A stretch of 64,000 nt of DNA from Gymnogyps californianus (lineage: Eukaryota; Chordata; Aves; Accipitriformes; Cathartidae), in assembly GCF_018139145.2 (NCBI RefSeq), contig NC_059481.1, positions 10,156,368 through 10,220,367 of the forward strand, in the 5' to 3' direction. The position numbers were made by a program, and so were the translations under genes. The notes below the pieces were generated by a model. The model had not been told where the DNA came from and did not search any database. It saw only the letters and a list, made by a program, of their open reading frames with translations. Shown one piece after another: positions 1 through 13,300 of the stretch. The first letter of the stretch is position 1. Every line of letters starts with the position of its first letter.

Positions 1-3000
1 AACGGTTGCACTGGCTTCTTTCCACCCTTTCTCTAGTCAACGGCTTGTTTCTTCTGACTCCTTTACTTTTGCTCTGTGCCCTGCCCCCCCTCCCAGCCCC
101 CCCACTATCCCTGAAGAGTCCTTTTGTGTCTGTGAAAATGCAAAGTGAATGAAATTTGTGTGAGCAGTCAGGGGTGTTGTCCTCTTGTTTGTCTAGCTTT
201 CAGGTGGAGACTTCTGCTTGTTTTTTCCTTTTTGCACTCAAAATACTACTACAGGGATATAGTATACTGTAAAAAAAGTTATACAGCCTTATGTACCCTT
301 GATTACAACAAATAAAAATTGAAAACCAGGGTGATTGTTACAACTGAATGCACAAACCTTTTTAAGGCAATGTTTAAAAAGTACTGCAGTTGTCAATGTA
401 TTCTAACAGTTCTAGCCTGAAAAATAAAGGGCTGGTTTCTCCCCTGGTGTAACCTAACTTGAGCAGGGCCCCAGCAGTGACCGTCAGGGAGTCCTGGCTC
501 ACAGCGCTGATCAGAGGGTTTTTTCTCCTGAGACACCATTGGAAATGTTGCTTCATTTTTGTAGACTGTCAGTCATGAATCAGAAGTGAAGTAACACTTT
601 CCTTTTTTTCTCCTGAAACTGTATTTTTGGTCAATCTTTCCTTTTTTTCCTGAAACTGTATTTTTGGTTCTGTTAATCCAGCTTCTTCAGGTATTACCTC
701 TTTTCATGCTTGTGTGACACATTAGCTGAGAGAGAGAATTAGTGTAACTGAGGTTCTTGTACAATCTTAAGCTACATACCCTGCAAAGTGACTCTGATGC
801 TTTTGTTAATTTGCAGAGATAATAGTTTCAAGGGAATTTTTGCTGAAATTGTGACTGAATTTTTTGTTGATGCAAAGAGTTGGACTCTTATTTTAAATCT
901 GATCTGAGAGCCAGTACTCTGCGTTTGGCCTAGGTACAGGTGACACTTTTTGGCTTGCTGCATTATACTTAAGTTAGTAAATCTCATTGAATGTTTTAAA
1001 AGTAATTACCATTTTATCAGAAAATGTGGTTTACTAGAAAACTACATAATAGTGAAGGGTTTTCACCCTAGGCCATATGTGCATATGCAGACCATATGTG
1101 TATCCAGTGATTGAGCACAGGCTCTCAGTATTACCTTTCATACTTTCATAAACTTGGTATTCACGTTATTGACCATGCTAAGAGCTTTTTTGCCACTAGG
1201 CAATATTTTGCCAAATATGCAGTGTGAGAGAAGACTGGGGGAAATGGAGTCCTGCTTCCTCTGTGCTGGATGCTGGTTTAGCTGGATAAATGGGGGAGCT
1301 TGTCGGAAGCTGTGTCCCCATCTGTAAGGGGCACCACTTACTGATCTCTCCTGTTCTGGGGGCTAGAGGAGGGCAGAGGGTGGCTTCCAGGCTGAACAGC
1401 AGGAGGAGGACAAGACATCCCAGAGGGTACTGGGCTTCACTTTTCTCTGCCTGCTGTTCAGAGTTAAGGTGTAGAGATCCTGGCAGTTCATAGAGCATGG
1501 AGATGGTCTGTGAAAGTGAATCTAAGGTTGTTACTATGGGAAAGTGAGTGTTACCTCATGGCAATGAACTGCTAACTTGGACTACAGTCTGCTTTAAGGC
1601 TATAAATGATTTTCGGTCTTGGAGACGTAATGGGAAGTTCAGCTGCTGGGCCGTGCTTTCAGAGTACAGCATTAGGAGGATACGTACAGTTTGCAGTAAA
1701 AATCTTTCAAGAAAGAAGATTTTAAACTAAAATTTTTTTCCACAAAAGTTGATTTGAAGGGAGGAAGGGAAGTTTAAAGAGAAAATGTAAATGGGTTTGA
1801 ATATTCCATGGCTCAGGTTTGTTCCTTAAAGCTGTTATGGTATTTGGAATGTGTTAAAAAGGTGGGGCAAAAATTCTGAAAGCTCCTCTAAAAAGGACAA
1901 TTAAAACTGAAAAGCAAATTACAATATAAGTTTCTTCTTTTACATTAACTACAATAAATCAGTACAGATACAACTTACCAACAGGTTTTAAATGTATTTG
2001 AGCAGAAAACACATACAGGAGCACCCCTATTTTAATTTGAAGTCGCGTTCTCTTCTTGGTGTGGCAGTGATCGTAGCGTCACTGAAGACTACTGACCAGT
2101 AATGAATGTGTCGCACTCGAAGATCCCTCCAGGGTTCTGATTCAATCTTTTGAGTTATAGGATCAGGACAAAATGAACTATTTTTCAGGCTTGTAAATAT
2201 GTGACAAATGACAGTGCAGGAACTATTGATTCCAATCACACTGATACAATGTTTCATAGTCAGGACAGACCCGCTTTACAAATTACTTGCAAGTTGAACA
2301 GCAAAGCCATACATAACATGCTTCAAACCATATCAATCTTCTAGGGTGTTTCTGTCACTAGTTGCCTTCAGATTTGAATAAAGTGCCCAAAATTGAAATG
2401 TGTGTTTTAAATATTTTTCTGGATGAAGTCAGTGCAGCAGTGCTTTGACTTGAAGCTGAATGAGACAGTGGGACTTGGGCCCATTATGTAGGGTTGGGGC
2501 TCTTGTACAGCAGCGAGCACACACTGTCATTTATCTAATGTTGGCAATGTTTAAATAGCCTGTAGATGTGAATAACGGACTCTCCTCTCTGTAGAGACTG
2601 TTACTGCAATTATTGCAGTACAAGAAACATCTAAAGATGAATCTAGGACACCTCAGCTGGCTCTGAGGAGCCGGTTAAATTTTTGGGGAATTTCTTTAAA
2701 ACAGTGGGCATGACTGGAAAATGGGGTTGAATGTTCTGTGTATTTCTAAAGCTAAGATTTTAATGTGATGTAATTTTGATAAAACACTTTATTATGAATA
2801 TTTTAGACTGCAGGCTAATAGAAAATTTTTACCCTCTTGGAAAAGAGAGACAATAATGAACAAAGAAAAAATAGTGTTGCATACACATGTTGAATATACA
2901 GTTTTCTTCTGGGAGATGGTCAGAGGAGCCAACTGCATGTGGCAAGTTAGTAGTGCCACTTAACATATTAATGAAAACTGCCTAGATGCTATGGTAATGA

Positions 3001-5441
3001 AAACAATATAGTGAACTATACAAAATGGAAAAAACATCTCTAGTCCAGTGTCTGTTGTATAAAAATAGGTTTTTTGATGGTAGTTATTTGTTACAGCTAG
3101 GGACCTACAGTACTGATAATGCTTGAAATCTCCCTCTGCTGTATAGCGAAGTCAAATGAAAGCTGAAAATAGAACACTTGGGGTTTTTTGTAGTTACGGA
3201 TAAAATTACAGGAGGTTTAGAAAAGCTCATTTGATTAACTGATAATAAATGGCCTACAATGCTTTTCAGTGGGATATGACTAAATAGCTTCACCTGAGAA
3301 CAGCTCTTGGTCATTAGTAGTCATCTTCAAAGTTAGTTGCAGCAGGAAAACAATAAAAAGAAATATCCATGTTCCTAATGAATTATTATAGTGCACTTTC
3401 AGTTACAGAAAGGGATGCAATAATTTGAGCTATGTAACTATTATTTCTGTTTCCTGGCTTGCTACCATTATCCAGAATTCAGCCTTAGTTCACCATACTT
3501 GTCACATACTCACCTTAAAGGAGCCCTGTGTGATGATTTATTATAGACCTTTTTCCCTGGTGCTTGAAGGAACAAACCATCTGTGTACCATAAAGGTATG
3601 ATAAAAAGCTTTACAGTGTTGTCTGCGAGGCAGATCTAGACAGTTATTACAAAGAGCAGCTCTTGTTTTAGAAGGTACTTCTACCACTGCAAGCTCTGCT
3701 AGACCAGCTGGGATGTAGTCCCATCCTTTGCTTCACACCCTTTCCCCTCCTTCCTTCTCATCTATTATTCTTCTCCATTAAAGTGTGATAAACCAAAAGG
3801 CAAGAGAGGTTAGGGAAACAGTAATGCTACAACCAACCTCTCATTAGAAAGTCAAGCTCCCGGCAAGGCTGTAATTAAGTAGGGTTTTGTTTGACCACAT
3901 AACTATATCAAACCATGTCATTGACTCAGTCTACTCAAGCCAGGTCAAGCTTCATCTACTGACCTCACTAAGTGAAATCTTGGTTTGGAAGCTATTTTAA
4001 CTGCAGCACGCTGCTAAATCTAGGCTGGAGTTTATTTGGCTGTGCAGGCTGCAGTTATAACCCAGTCAAAGCGCAAAGAATTCAGCTTTGCCAAGCCAGG
4101 TCAAGCCAGGCTTGCAGCTTCCCAAGTGAATTTTTCCTCAAGCTGGAATCCATTTTTTTACTGCTTCACTTGGTTGATCAATGGGTCCCATTCAATGATA
4201 ATATTGACTTAGAAAACTAGCTCAGAATCTCAGATGAAGTTCATATCGCTCTGGTCTACAGGAGACAGTGGTAATCATCAACACTTTATAGCAGAGCAAC
4301 AGCACAAAATGGAGAGATTTTATTTAGTTCTTACCCAAATCTACAGGAAGATGCTGTTCCAGTGCTTTGTCATGGGTTTAGGGAAGCACTTAGTTGCAAC
4401 TCTTTCACTAGCCTCTGTTACTCCCAGAACCCTGTGCTTGCTATTCTGTAAGTGGCTAGGCTCACAATTTCTGACCCAATATTCAAAGATAAATCTGTTT
4501 GTTTGGTGTTGTATGCAGCAATTGGTTTTTAATCTGTTGCAATGTGATATTTCATGTTGGCATCCATACTTCAAAAAGGGAGGTTCGCTTATGCCTTTTT
4601 GTTTCAAACAGCAAATGAGAATACAGTAGCACGTTCCAAATCCTCTTTACGAAACACCTGTAAGGGTTAGAGCAAACCTCAGGAAAACACAAATTTAAGT
4701 ATCACAGGTTCTTATTATTATCTTGTTATGGTAATCTTTATTTGATGTTAGCTAGTAAAAAACCTTAAAGGATGAGAATAATTTAAATTCTCCTCTTTCC
4801 TTTGAGCTGTCCACAGAAGTTTGACATTCCTGAGTTTCTTTGCCTTTGAATGGTACAGTACACCGGGTAATACATACTGATGCAAAAGTGTAAGAAAACA
4901 GAAAATTTCTTCTTACTACCTTACAATCCTCAACAGTGTTGTTGCTGGTGAAAAAAACAGCTGTTGTGGCAGCTCCATAAGCAAAGGGATAGACTTAGCT
5001 CTACTTTCCCACACTGCACCAGTCATTTCAGCTGATGCACTGGCAGAGTTCACAGTATGTATAAACCTGGTGAAAAAATGTTTCCAGTATGTCTATGGGA
5101 AATCTATGGAAAGGGGAAATAGAGCAAGGCTGTGACCCACCCATAGCTCTTATGTTCTTAGAAATACATACTGACTCCAGCTGAGAGCTTTCAGGAAAAC
5201 CACAACTAAACCTTTTTCTACTTATAGCCTACAGAGTGTGTATGATCTGTTTGCTGTATGTACTCAGGGTGGAAATGTTGATATCAAAAAGCTCTGGGAG
5301 GTTGTACGGGTAAACTTGCAATGCCTCATTGGATAAGCAATTTCTGAATCTGGCATCCAGGGTGTAAGATTCAGTTTGTGAGAACTGAATTCCTAATGAA
5401 TATAAACTTAAAGCTTGCTTAACAATTTGATATATTACTCT
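1..5441. other. AT-rich unique sequence, no gene seen
   Basis: No open frame here resembles a known protein and the longest (131 codons, 4234-4629) has no recognisable domain. The stretch holds a small tandem duplication (598-668), a CpG cluster (about 2043-2120) and one consensus splice-donor-like sequence on the minus strand (3508-3516), listed separately. An AATAAA at 311-316 could be a poly-A signal of a gene ending upstream, but nothing else supports that. Confidence 0.6.
598..668. repeat. Imperfect tandem duplication, about 37-39 bp unit
   Basis: Two adjacent copies share a T-rich start followed by CCTGAAACTGTATTTTTGGT. Copy one runs about 598-636 and copy two about 637-668. They differ by a 2-base indel (TCTCC versus TCC) before the shared block. 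This looks like a local replication-slippage or duplication event and no function is implied. Confidence 0.9.
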
Positions 5442-5905
5442 CAGAATCATAGAATGGTTGAGGTTGGAAGGGACCTCTGGAGGTCATCTGGTCCAACCCC
5501 CCTGCTCAAGCAGAGCCACCTAGAACCAGTTGCCCGGGACAATGTCCAGATGGCTTTTGAATATTTCCAAGAATGGAGACTCCACGACCACCCTGGGCAA
5601 TCTGTGCCAGTACTCGGTCACCCTCACAGTAAAAAAGTGTTTCCTGATGTTCGGACTGTGTTTCCATTTGTGCCCGTTACCTCTTGTCCTGTCACTGGGC
5701 ACCACTGGAAAGAGCCTGGCTCAGTCCTGTTTGCACCATCCCTTAAGCTATTTATATACATTGATAAGATCCCCCCTGAGCTTTCTCTTCTCTAGGCTAA
5801 ACAATCCCAGCTCTCTCAGCCTTTCCTCATAGGAGAGATGCTCTAATCCCTCAACCATCTTCATGGCCCTTCGTTGGACTGTCTCCAATATGTCCATGTC
5901 TTTCC
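5442..5905 (-). mobile_element. 5'-truncated CR1 LINE with end of ORF2 (minus strand)
   Basis: On the minus strand one reading frame runs from about 5905 to a TAG at 5520-5522. It encodes the C-terminal end of the CR1 ORF2 protein (endonuclease/reverse transcriptase). Recognisable pieces in order are [48 protein letters not shown] and a WHRLPRVVVESP-like segment. Only two internal stops break the frame: TAG at 5748-5750, where a Tyr is usual, and TGA at 5721-5723, where a Trp is usual. No indel is needed to read it. The 3' untranslated part (5442-5519) ends in the CR1-type tail, CCAACC...ATTCTATGATTCTGA on the minus strand. Similarity fades above 5905, so this is the 5' truncation typical of CR1. 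The copy has no catalytic domain and cannot mobilise itself. Confidence 0.93.
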
Positions 5906-8443
5906 ACAGTATTAACTTGTCGATTCCTGGACCTTGGTCAAGATCTGTGCCTGTACCTCATGTTTGGGCTTCCAGCCTGCCACCTCCTTTCCTTGTAATG
6001 ACCCACAAAATTGTAGGTAAACAGGTACATGTGTCTCCTATAACATTCCATTCCCAGCTGTCATGGTATGCGCTATGCACTCAGCCGTGTGGACACTTAC
6101 TTGCTAAACTTAAGCATGTAATAAGAACCTTTAATCTGTTAATTTATGTTTAAACTCATGGCATTAAAAAGAAAATCTGACTTACTCTGTCTTTCCAAAT
6201 GTGAGATTACAACCTGGATGCAGCCACACTAGTGAAGTGACACCAGGGGTTAACAGCAACGGCACCCAGAGTCCCGCTGCTTCTTGAGGCCATACTGCTG
6301 GTGAGAAGGGATTATGTCCTGGCAGGGTTTTTTTCACAGCCCTAGAAGGAATATCTTCTGCCTCTGAGCTGGCACAATTGCAAGGCTGCTCCATCTGCAT
6401 GCAGACCTAGGGAGCAGCAGGTGGCTGGCTGCTGTTATTAACCTGTGCATCTTTCCCTGAAGAATTAAGGTTGTCCAAGTGTAATAACCTTTCCTTTTTA
6501 TCTCACGATTGTCAGTTAAAAGAGGGAAACTGCTGACAAAACATTATCCCTTCATCTTGGCTACTGTATTTAGATCTTCTGTGAACTTTGTATGACATAG
6601 CCAAAGAAAAATTTAATTATTTACTTGACACCAAAATTGGAGGAAAAGCAGGGAAGAAAATCTGTTCAGTTTAAATGAAGATGAAGTGAACTGTATGAAT
6701 AAAGCTCTGGTGTGTAGCCTTTCTACAATTATTAAGAAGGGAACATGTATTACTTAGTATCACTTTGGTACTGCCAGGATTTTATAACATCACTGAATGA
6801 TCCTCCCATAACCTCTGGCTCCTTAGCGTTTTTCCCCACTCAGAGGGAATGTTCTTTATTATCCATGAAAACATAAAAAATTATTTCATTTAAAATTAGA
6901 TATGTACATCCTCAGGTGTCTGCTATATTTCATTAATAGTGAGTAATGTCACCCTTCTAACTGATGAAATTCATCTCTAATAGAGCAATATTTTTGAAAG
7001 ATATAATAAAGTGGCCTTTGAAGTGTCCAATACTTATAAATTCATCAGATATTATTTTAATGGCATGAAGTCCAGTAACACTCTGTTGCTCATTCACTCA
7101 AGACTTTTCTACTGAGGGAAAAATAATTTAGCATAACTCCTATTCTCAAAATTCAAATCTGTTTTTCAATTTAGTGTTTCCAGAATGTTGTAATATGTGT
7201 ATATATTGCTATTTTATTCAGTGCTTAAGGCAAGCTTGTGTGCATGATTTTGCACAAATAGGTAATGTGCCATTACTAATAGCCTACTTTTTAAACCATA
7301 TCAAACAACTTCTCCCAGCATGAAACAAATTAACTATTTGGGATCTAAATCAGAAATCATTGATAGATCCTAGTCAGGTCTTCAGGGTTAGCTTGAATCA
7401 TAGTGCTAGGAGTGAAAGGTCAGAACTTCAAATACTTCCCAATTAGTTATTTCCTTTCTTAATAACATTTGCTTAGTTACAGCTGTTACTACTTCCAGGC
7501 CCAAATGTGTGGCCTCGTTTGATATAGATAAGATTTCATTCAGGAAAACCTATGTGCAGTTTCTCCTTAACTTTGTAGCTGAAGCACTAAATGATCAAAC
7601 CAATATCCAGGTCACTTGTACGCACCATGCATACACAGCCATCCAGTACACCATCACATACATTAAATCCTGAGTAGGTCAGAGTAGAATAGGAAAAACT
7701 CCCTTTGTCCTTTGGTAATGAAATATTTTGAGTCTATTGAACTAAAATTAGCAGAAAATTGAAGGACTTGGGATGGATCCTTGGCTGAAGTGAATTTTCT
7801 CATCCCACTCATGGGGACATCCTATTCCTGTGTAAAGGCACATTCATGGACTGCAGGCTGTATTGGTACACAAGCCCTTGTAGAGGTCTGCTCTTTAAAG
7901 GCATGTCCAGGAGTAGAAAGGACATTAGCAAAGTCCAATAATCCCTTCCTGGCAGAATGGGTCCCCGAGGGGCCAATCCAGTTGGCATCTATTAGAGCAA
8001 TATGCTGTCTCATCTTGTGTTTTATGAGGTTGCGGAGCCCAGCCCTGCTACTGAACTGGCTGGGGTGGTCTAGCCTGCTCTGTAGAGAAATGAAGTCTTA
8101 AAGGGCTACTTCTGTGAACACCTTGTCCTGGAGTATAGACCTTATGTGTGGCTTCTTGCCTTGGAGTAACTTGCACAGTTTGTCAGAACCAGTATGTTGG
8201 AACACCTTTATAATAGAGGCAAGTGGCACTTGTAGGGTGTTTTCCCAAGAGAATGTAGTGCTAATGGTTGCCTCCAGGAAGCAAGGTTGGTTTTGTAACT
8301 AGTAGTCTCTTAAAGCAGTATTTTGTCATTTGCCTGTGTGAATGTTTTCAGAATCTTAATTTAATCAATAGTTTACAAATGGCTGGAATTAAATGTCAAG
8401 TGAAATTTCAAAATCTGGGTAAATGCATTAACTTTAAACAGAA

Positions 8444-8470
8444 GTTCTCCTTTCCTATTTCAGGTAAGCA
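8444..8470 (+). promoter_or_regulatory. Juxtaposed 3' and 5' splice-site motif (candidate recursive splice site)
   Basis: A pyrimidine-rich tract (TTCTCCTTTCCTATTTCAG, ending at 8463) is followed directly by GTAAGC. The motif is a good acceptor joined without an exon to a good donor. That is the hallmark of ratchet or recursive splice sites in long vertebrate introns. Whether the window is transcribed on the plus strand is unknown, so the call rests on motif quality alone. Confidence 0.25.
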
Positions 8471-10323
8471 ATTAGTCTTTGGCCTTCTCTAATTTTGTTT
8501 TTCTTTCAAATGTTTTTATTCCCCCTAAAATGTTTTGTTCCTCTTCTGACTGATAGGAAATATATCATGTTCTGAAAAAAGAAGGCCATGGTATTTTGGT
8601 GTTTTATTTCATTTTGCTCATTTTACTCTCAATCCACCAGTCCATAAGCTAGTAAGCCACTCCCCTGTGGTGCCATGCACCCCCTGAGTGCAAAGGCTAT
8701 TGCTTCCTCCTTGTGAAACTTTAAGGGTTAGCTCTATTTAGGTAACAGGTGAAAGCACGCCTGGGTCCTGGATGCAGCTTCCACCTGGAAATTCATTAGA
8801 TGCCAACAAAACATTGTGTTCTCCAGAGATAACACTTTATTTACTTTCCCAAAAAGGACTTGTAACTCTGTCATTGGCTAACTGCTGCCATAATATGTCT
8901 ACTAAACAAATATTGTCTGTTAAAAACTTGGCCATCTCTTGCTGTTTCTGAAGTCCAGATGTGTCTTTAGTCCATAAGAACTGTGTTAATAATCAGTTTA
9001 GTGAGCTGTATGCATTCCTTCTCATTCTTCAGCACACAGAAAGAATAAAATATGTACTGAAGTAAAAAGAACCACTAGCATATGTCGCAAATGAATTTTT
9101 GGAGGCACGTCATTTTTTCTCTCTGCTGAAGACTTTGTTCATTAAATGTTTTTTGTCAGATATACTTTTATGTGATCAGCTGAATGGATAACTCTGTCTG
9201 CTTCTACCTCTGAATTTGTTTTGCCTAGCACGGCACTCAGAATACTATTGTTTTACAGTTCAACATTAATTCCAGGGAGTAGATAATGTTGTTTTCTTGT
9301 CACAGTGCTATAATACTTCCATTGTTTTTCCTCTTGTTTAGTATACTGACTCTAGAGACACAGTGAATGAAATTTGCTTCTAGCTTTTCTAGGCAGAAAC
9401 ATATGAAGTGCCATTGGTCAGTGGTAGTAGTAGATATGTTCACAGCTTCCTAACCAAAAGTTGCATAATTTGAAAGAGAACAGAAGGCTATTGAAACATA
9501 GGGTAGGTCATTCTGATTGACCTTACAAGCATCCAAAGTGATTTCAGGGCCAAAACTTAATCAATAAATACAGTTTCTGTCTAGAATAAGTTTATTTCTG
9601 TCATTGTCAGGAGGTAATCTGTGTGCATCTGAATTCTTATCAGTGCTTCCAGGTTTAAAATTTTGGATGCACATTGTGCTCTCAAGCTGAAACTTGGGAT
9701 GTGACATTGTATTGCATGCAACCAGAGTTGAGGTCAATAGACAAACAGAACAAAGCTCACGTGCACATGATCCATGTAAATTGAAACACCAACATGCTTC
9801 ATTTATGTGTAAACTATTCACGCTTTCACTATGAGAAAAATATTAATCAGAGTAGTAAAATGAATGTTAATACAAGCAAAGCCAAAATATTAAAGATTAA
9901 CAACCAACGAATGTTATAGGATAAATCTCTTCAATTCTGATCTCTGCAGTATGCAGTATTCTGTTTCATTTGACTTCAGAGGGAAAATCAAGTCCTATTT
10001 GAGTAAAGTAGAAATTATGAAATGAAACAGCTTAAAAAATTATTTAAAATTGAGGTTAAACAAATATGTAGGTTGTAGCTGCTGTCACCACAAATCCTGC
10101 TTCTGCAGAACAGCTAATGGTCCAAGATACCGAGCAAGCAATATCTGGTTTGAAAAGTAAGCCTTGAAAACAAATTAGTGGAGAAGTTAAAGCTACATAA
10201 TATTTCCATAAATTCTTATTTGTCTGTAAATACACACTAGTGCAAAGACTTTAAAGGAGTCTTTCTATTCATTCATTTATAATGGGATTATTCTAGTGTA
10301 CACTACAGAAGGGATTTTCCATG

Positions 10324-10380
10324 CATCAGCTGCTATTGTATAACCATACATAATTGGGTCTAAGTGCTTACATCAGCTGC
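10324..10380. promoter_or_regulatory. Duplicated E-box motif, candidate enhancer core
   Basis: CATCAGCTGC occurs at 10324-10333 and again at 10371-10380, each followed by TATT or CTATT. CAGCTG is a palindromic E-box bound by class II bHLH dimers (proneural or myogenic type). The surrounding 10320-10520 region is AT-rich with several TAATT homeodomain-like cores. Regulatory function is inferred only from motif arrangement. Confidence 0.25.
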
Positions 10381-13300
10381 CTATTATGTGAAATTAATTT
10401 TTGGAACATATGCTGTTGTATTTATACCATTGTTGTTTCATGCTAGATTAATTCTTCAAGGGTTATAATCACATGACACTTATCATTTTAATTATGCCTC
10501 TTTAGTTGCAACATATGACAGCTTTTGACTTCTCACCCTCTCCTGCATGTGTGACAGATAAAATTATTAATAAATGCCTGTTTATTATGTAGTTATGCTG
10601 TACATGTCCACAGGGTGTAGGTTGGCCTCATGTATTTTACGCAGAGTACAGTGTCAGCAGAGCCTTTGTGGTTTGCTAATGAGCTAAATCCTGCTAACAC
10701 CACACACACTCTAAACTGCCAAAAGCCCTTTACACATTCAAACACATACAAAGACTCAGCTGGGTCCTTTGTATAAAAGATTAACTCTTTATTCCAATTA
10801 AAGATGAGCTGGCCTGGCTTGGTCCAAGCAATTAAGAACTGGAAGTAATGAACAAAATGATGGGCAAGGTGGTTTCATAGCAACATTCAACCTTGTGATA
10901 GTAAACAGTTATTTTTGCAGATTTTGAACCTGATAGGGAGAGAAGTTAGGTTCCTGAGAACGTTTTTCCTCATGCTGGTCTCTGAGAAGAGGTCTGTCAG
11001 ACATCCTGGTTTTGGCAAGTCTCGTTTTTAGCAAGAAGCTAGTTTTGGCTGTAAGCAGCTAGAAAGGGAAATGTTCTGGGATAACTTAGTGCGCTTAAAC
11101 CCTGATATTCTCTGCACTATCACTTCCTACTGAGGTCTGAGTTGCACACTACTTGACTTTACATCTTCAATTAAGAGAAACTTTTATTAGTAATTTCAAA
11201 CCATTTTGGCTTTAAGAAGTTTGAAACCGTTGGCTTCAGAGCCTGCTGGCCACGTTTTCTTGTGTTATTTTTCCTTTTCCTTTAATTTTCTTTCTCTCAT
11301 TACTCTGAAACATCTGAAACTAGCTAAGTACATATTTTGTTGAACTGTTGTCTTGGTTAAAACTGGCTGAGACATGGTCAAGGGCAGCTGACTATATGCA
11401 GTAGAAATGAGGAGCATGCACACAGTGCTGCTCAATAAGTGAAGAAACTAAAATGCCTTTTCAGCAATAGTAATTTTGGAGTGGCTGATGATAATAAGCA
11501 ATACCTTTCCAGGCAGAAGTATGATTTGCATGTTTTTGAGTGCATGTAGATAAGTGACATTGCTTTCAGTCTGTCTTACTCTGTGTCCAGTGCCACAGGA
11601 CCCTTTTAAACTCTTGTGCCTGAACTTCATTGCAAGCAACAGGTAGTTGTATGCCATGGATTCCAGGTACAAATTTATAGTCTAAAATAAACATAGATTT
11701 TTCTGATCTATTTAGACAGCCCTGACCTGACCTGTGCAGGCAGAGGAATGCCCTGGCCCTGCTTGCTCTCAGCTCATCAGGGCCATTGGTCCTGAGTGTC
11801 TACCTGCCTTCCAGCTGGGCACCCTGTGGCTCATGTGTGGGGTGGCATGCTGGCTCTTCCATTCCCTTATGGCCCGCTGTTAAGGGAACGGCTTGTTCAG
11901 GTTTTAGGCACAAGGTAGGAAAATCTTACAATTTTTATTTATTTTTTAATAAGTAAATATCTGAACAAACAGAAGAATGTTTTAAAAGCTACATGGCCAA
12001 GATTGTTTCTTGATAAAGCAACTTTTAAATCATTTGTCTGTCATGTGTATTAATACAGTTCTTGACACAGACTGAACAAAATACTCATGTGCGTTGCATA
12101 CTCTTTTAAAAAGCATGAAGTATTAACAGAAAGTTCTATACAATAATATGATTTGGCAACCTTAGGAAAAAAGGTACCTTGTGAATTAAACACTACTTTC
12201 AGTGAGACATTTGTTATGTCAAGATAGAGCAAGGTTTATTTGTTCTTTCAAGACCTAAAACAACTACTGTTCCAGTTAAATTTTACTTAGTAGGATAAAG
12301 GAAAGCAAAACTTGTCCTAATGTGATACCATTTCAATGAATGGAGTTGCCTGATCTGAAGGAAGGCAGAAGTTCATGTGTCCTGCTAGGATTTGAAACTG
12401 ATTCTACTATTTTCCTTAGATGTAGCAATAAAGGCAGAAAAATCTCCAATCTGAGCCAGGTCTGTAAAGTTATTTAAATGCCAAGAATGCTGATGAGATG
12501 ACAGCGGGCTTTGCAAAACTCTGTCACTAAGGGAATTGCATGTCTAGGCTCTTTTTAAAAATCTCACTGGGCACAATCTACTGTGTTAAATATCTGAATA
12601 CCTTTAAAAAAAAAAAAATCTGGCCTTCTGTAGGTTACAGTCAGTGGAAAATTCCTGTGAAATCTAAGATGTCTTAATACTTTCAGGGCTGGACATAAAT
12701 TTCCATTAACTTTTAATGAAACTAAGGGTTTTTCTGAAACTGTTTTTTGTAACATTAGTATGTTACTGTAACACACTTGTTTGTCTTATTTTATAATCAC
12801 ATAATCAAGTAGATTTCATTGTCACTTTGAAGGGTGGCACAGAATAACCTTCCCAATGCATCAGCTAAAGCATATCACTGGCAGCTGGAGGGAGGGCTGG
12901 TTTTCTTGTTCTTGCTCTGTTTTTTTTACGTGTTCTGTTTTTTCACCTCATAACCTTGTCTGATGGGCATCCCTCACATTTACAATGCTTGATGTGCTTC
13001 CTGACATCTGTTCAATTTGATTTTCTGTAATTTCCATTGATGCCCCTGTTTTCCTGCCATTAAACTAGTATATTGCCCAGCTGTATTCTGGGTCAAGAAT
13101 GGGCAATCTTTTAAATCTAGTATAAGGTGAAATATGACTGTGGAATGGGAAAGGGAGGAGGGGGAAGACAAGGATTATAAAACTGACTGAAGGGCTGTCT
13201 GTCCTGGAAAGGGAAGGTGTGTGTTTTATCTGGGAGAGTGGAAGAGAGTGAAGGTGCATGTATATTTAAGAGAAGAGTATAATGTATTTGCCGACACTGG

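Noticed and set aside
311..316. AATAAA followed by G/T-rich sequence as the 3' end of an upstream gene
   Set aside because: AATAAA is frequent in AT-rich DNA and no coding sequence or splice structure supports a gene ending here.
4234..4629. 131-codon plus-strand open frame, the longest in the window
   Set aside because: The composition is Phe/Leu/Cys-rich as expected for random AT-rich DNA, there is no domain, and an 88-codon frame overlaps it on the other strand.
5415..5832. Plus-strand open frames of 126 and 100 codons over the CR1
   Set aside because: They are antisense to the CR1 ORF2 frame on the minus strand, which explains the sequence fully.
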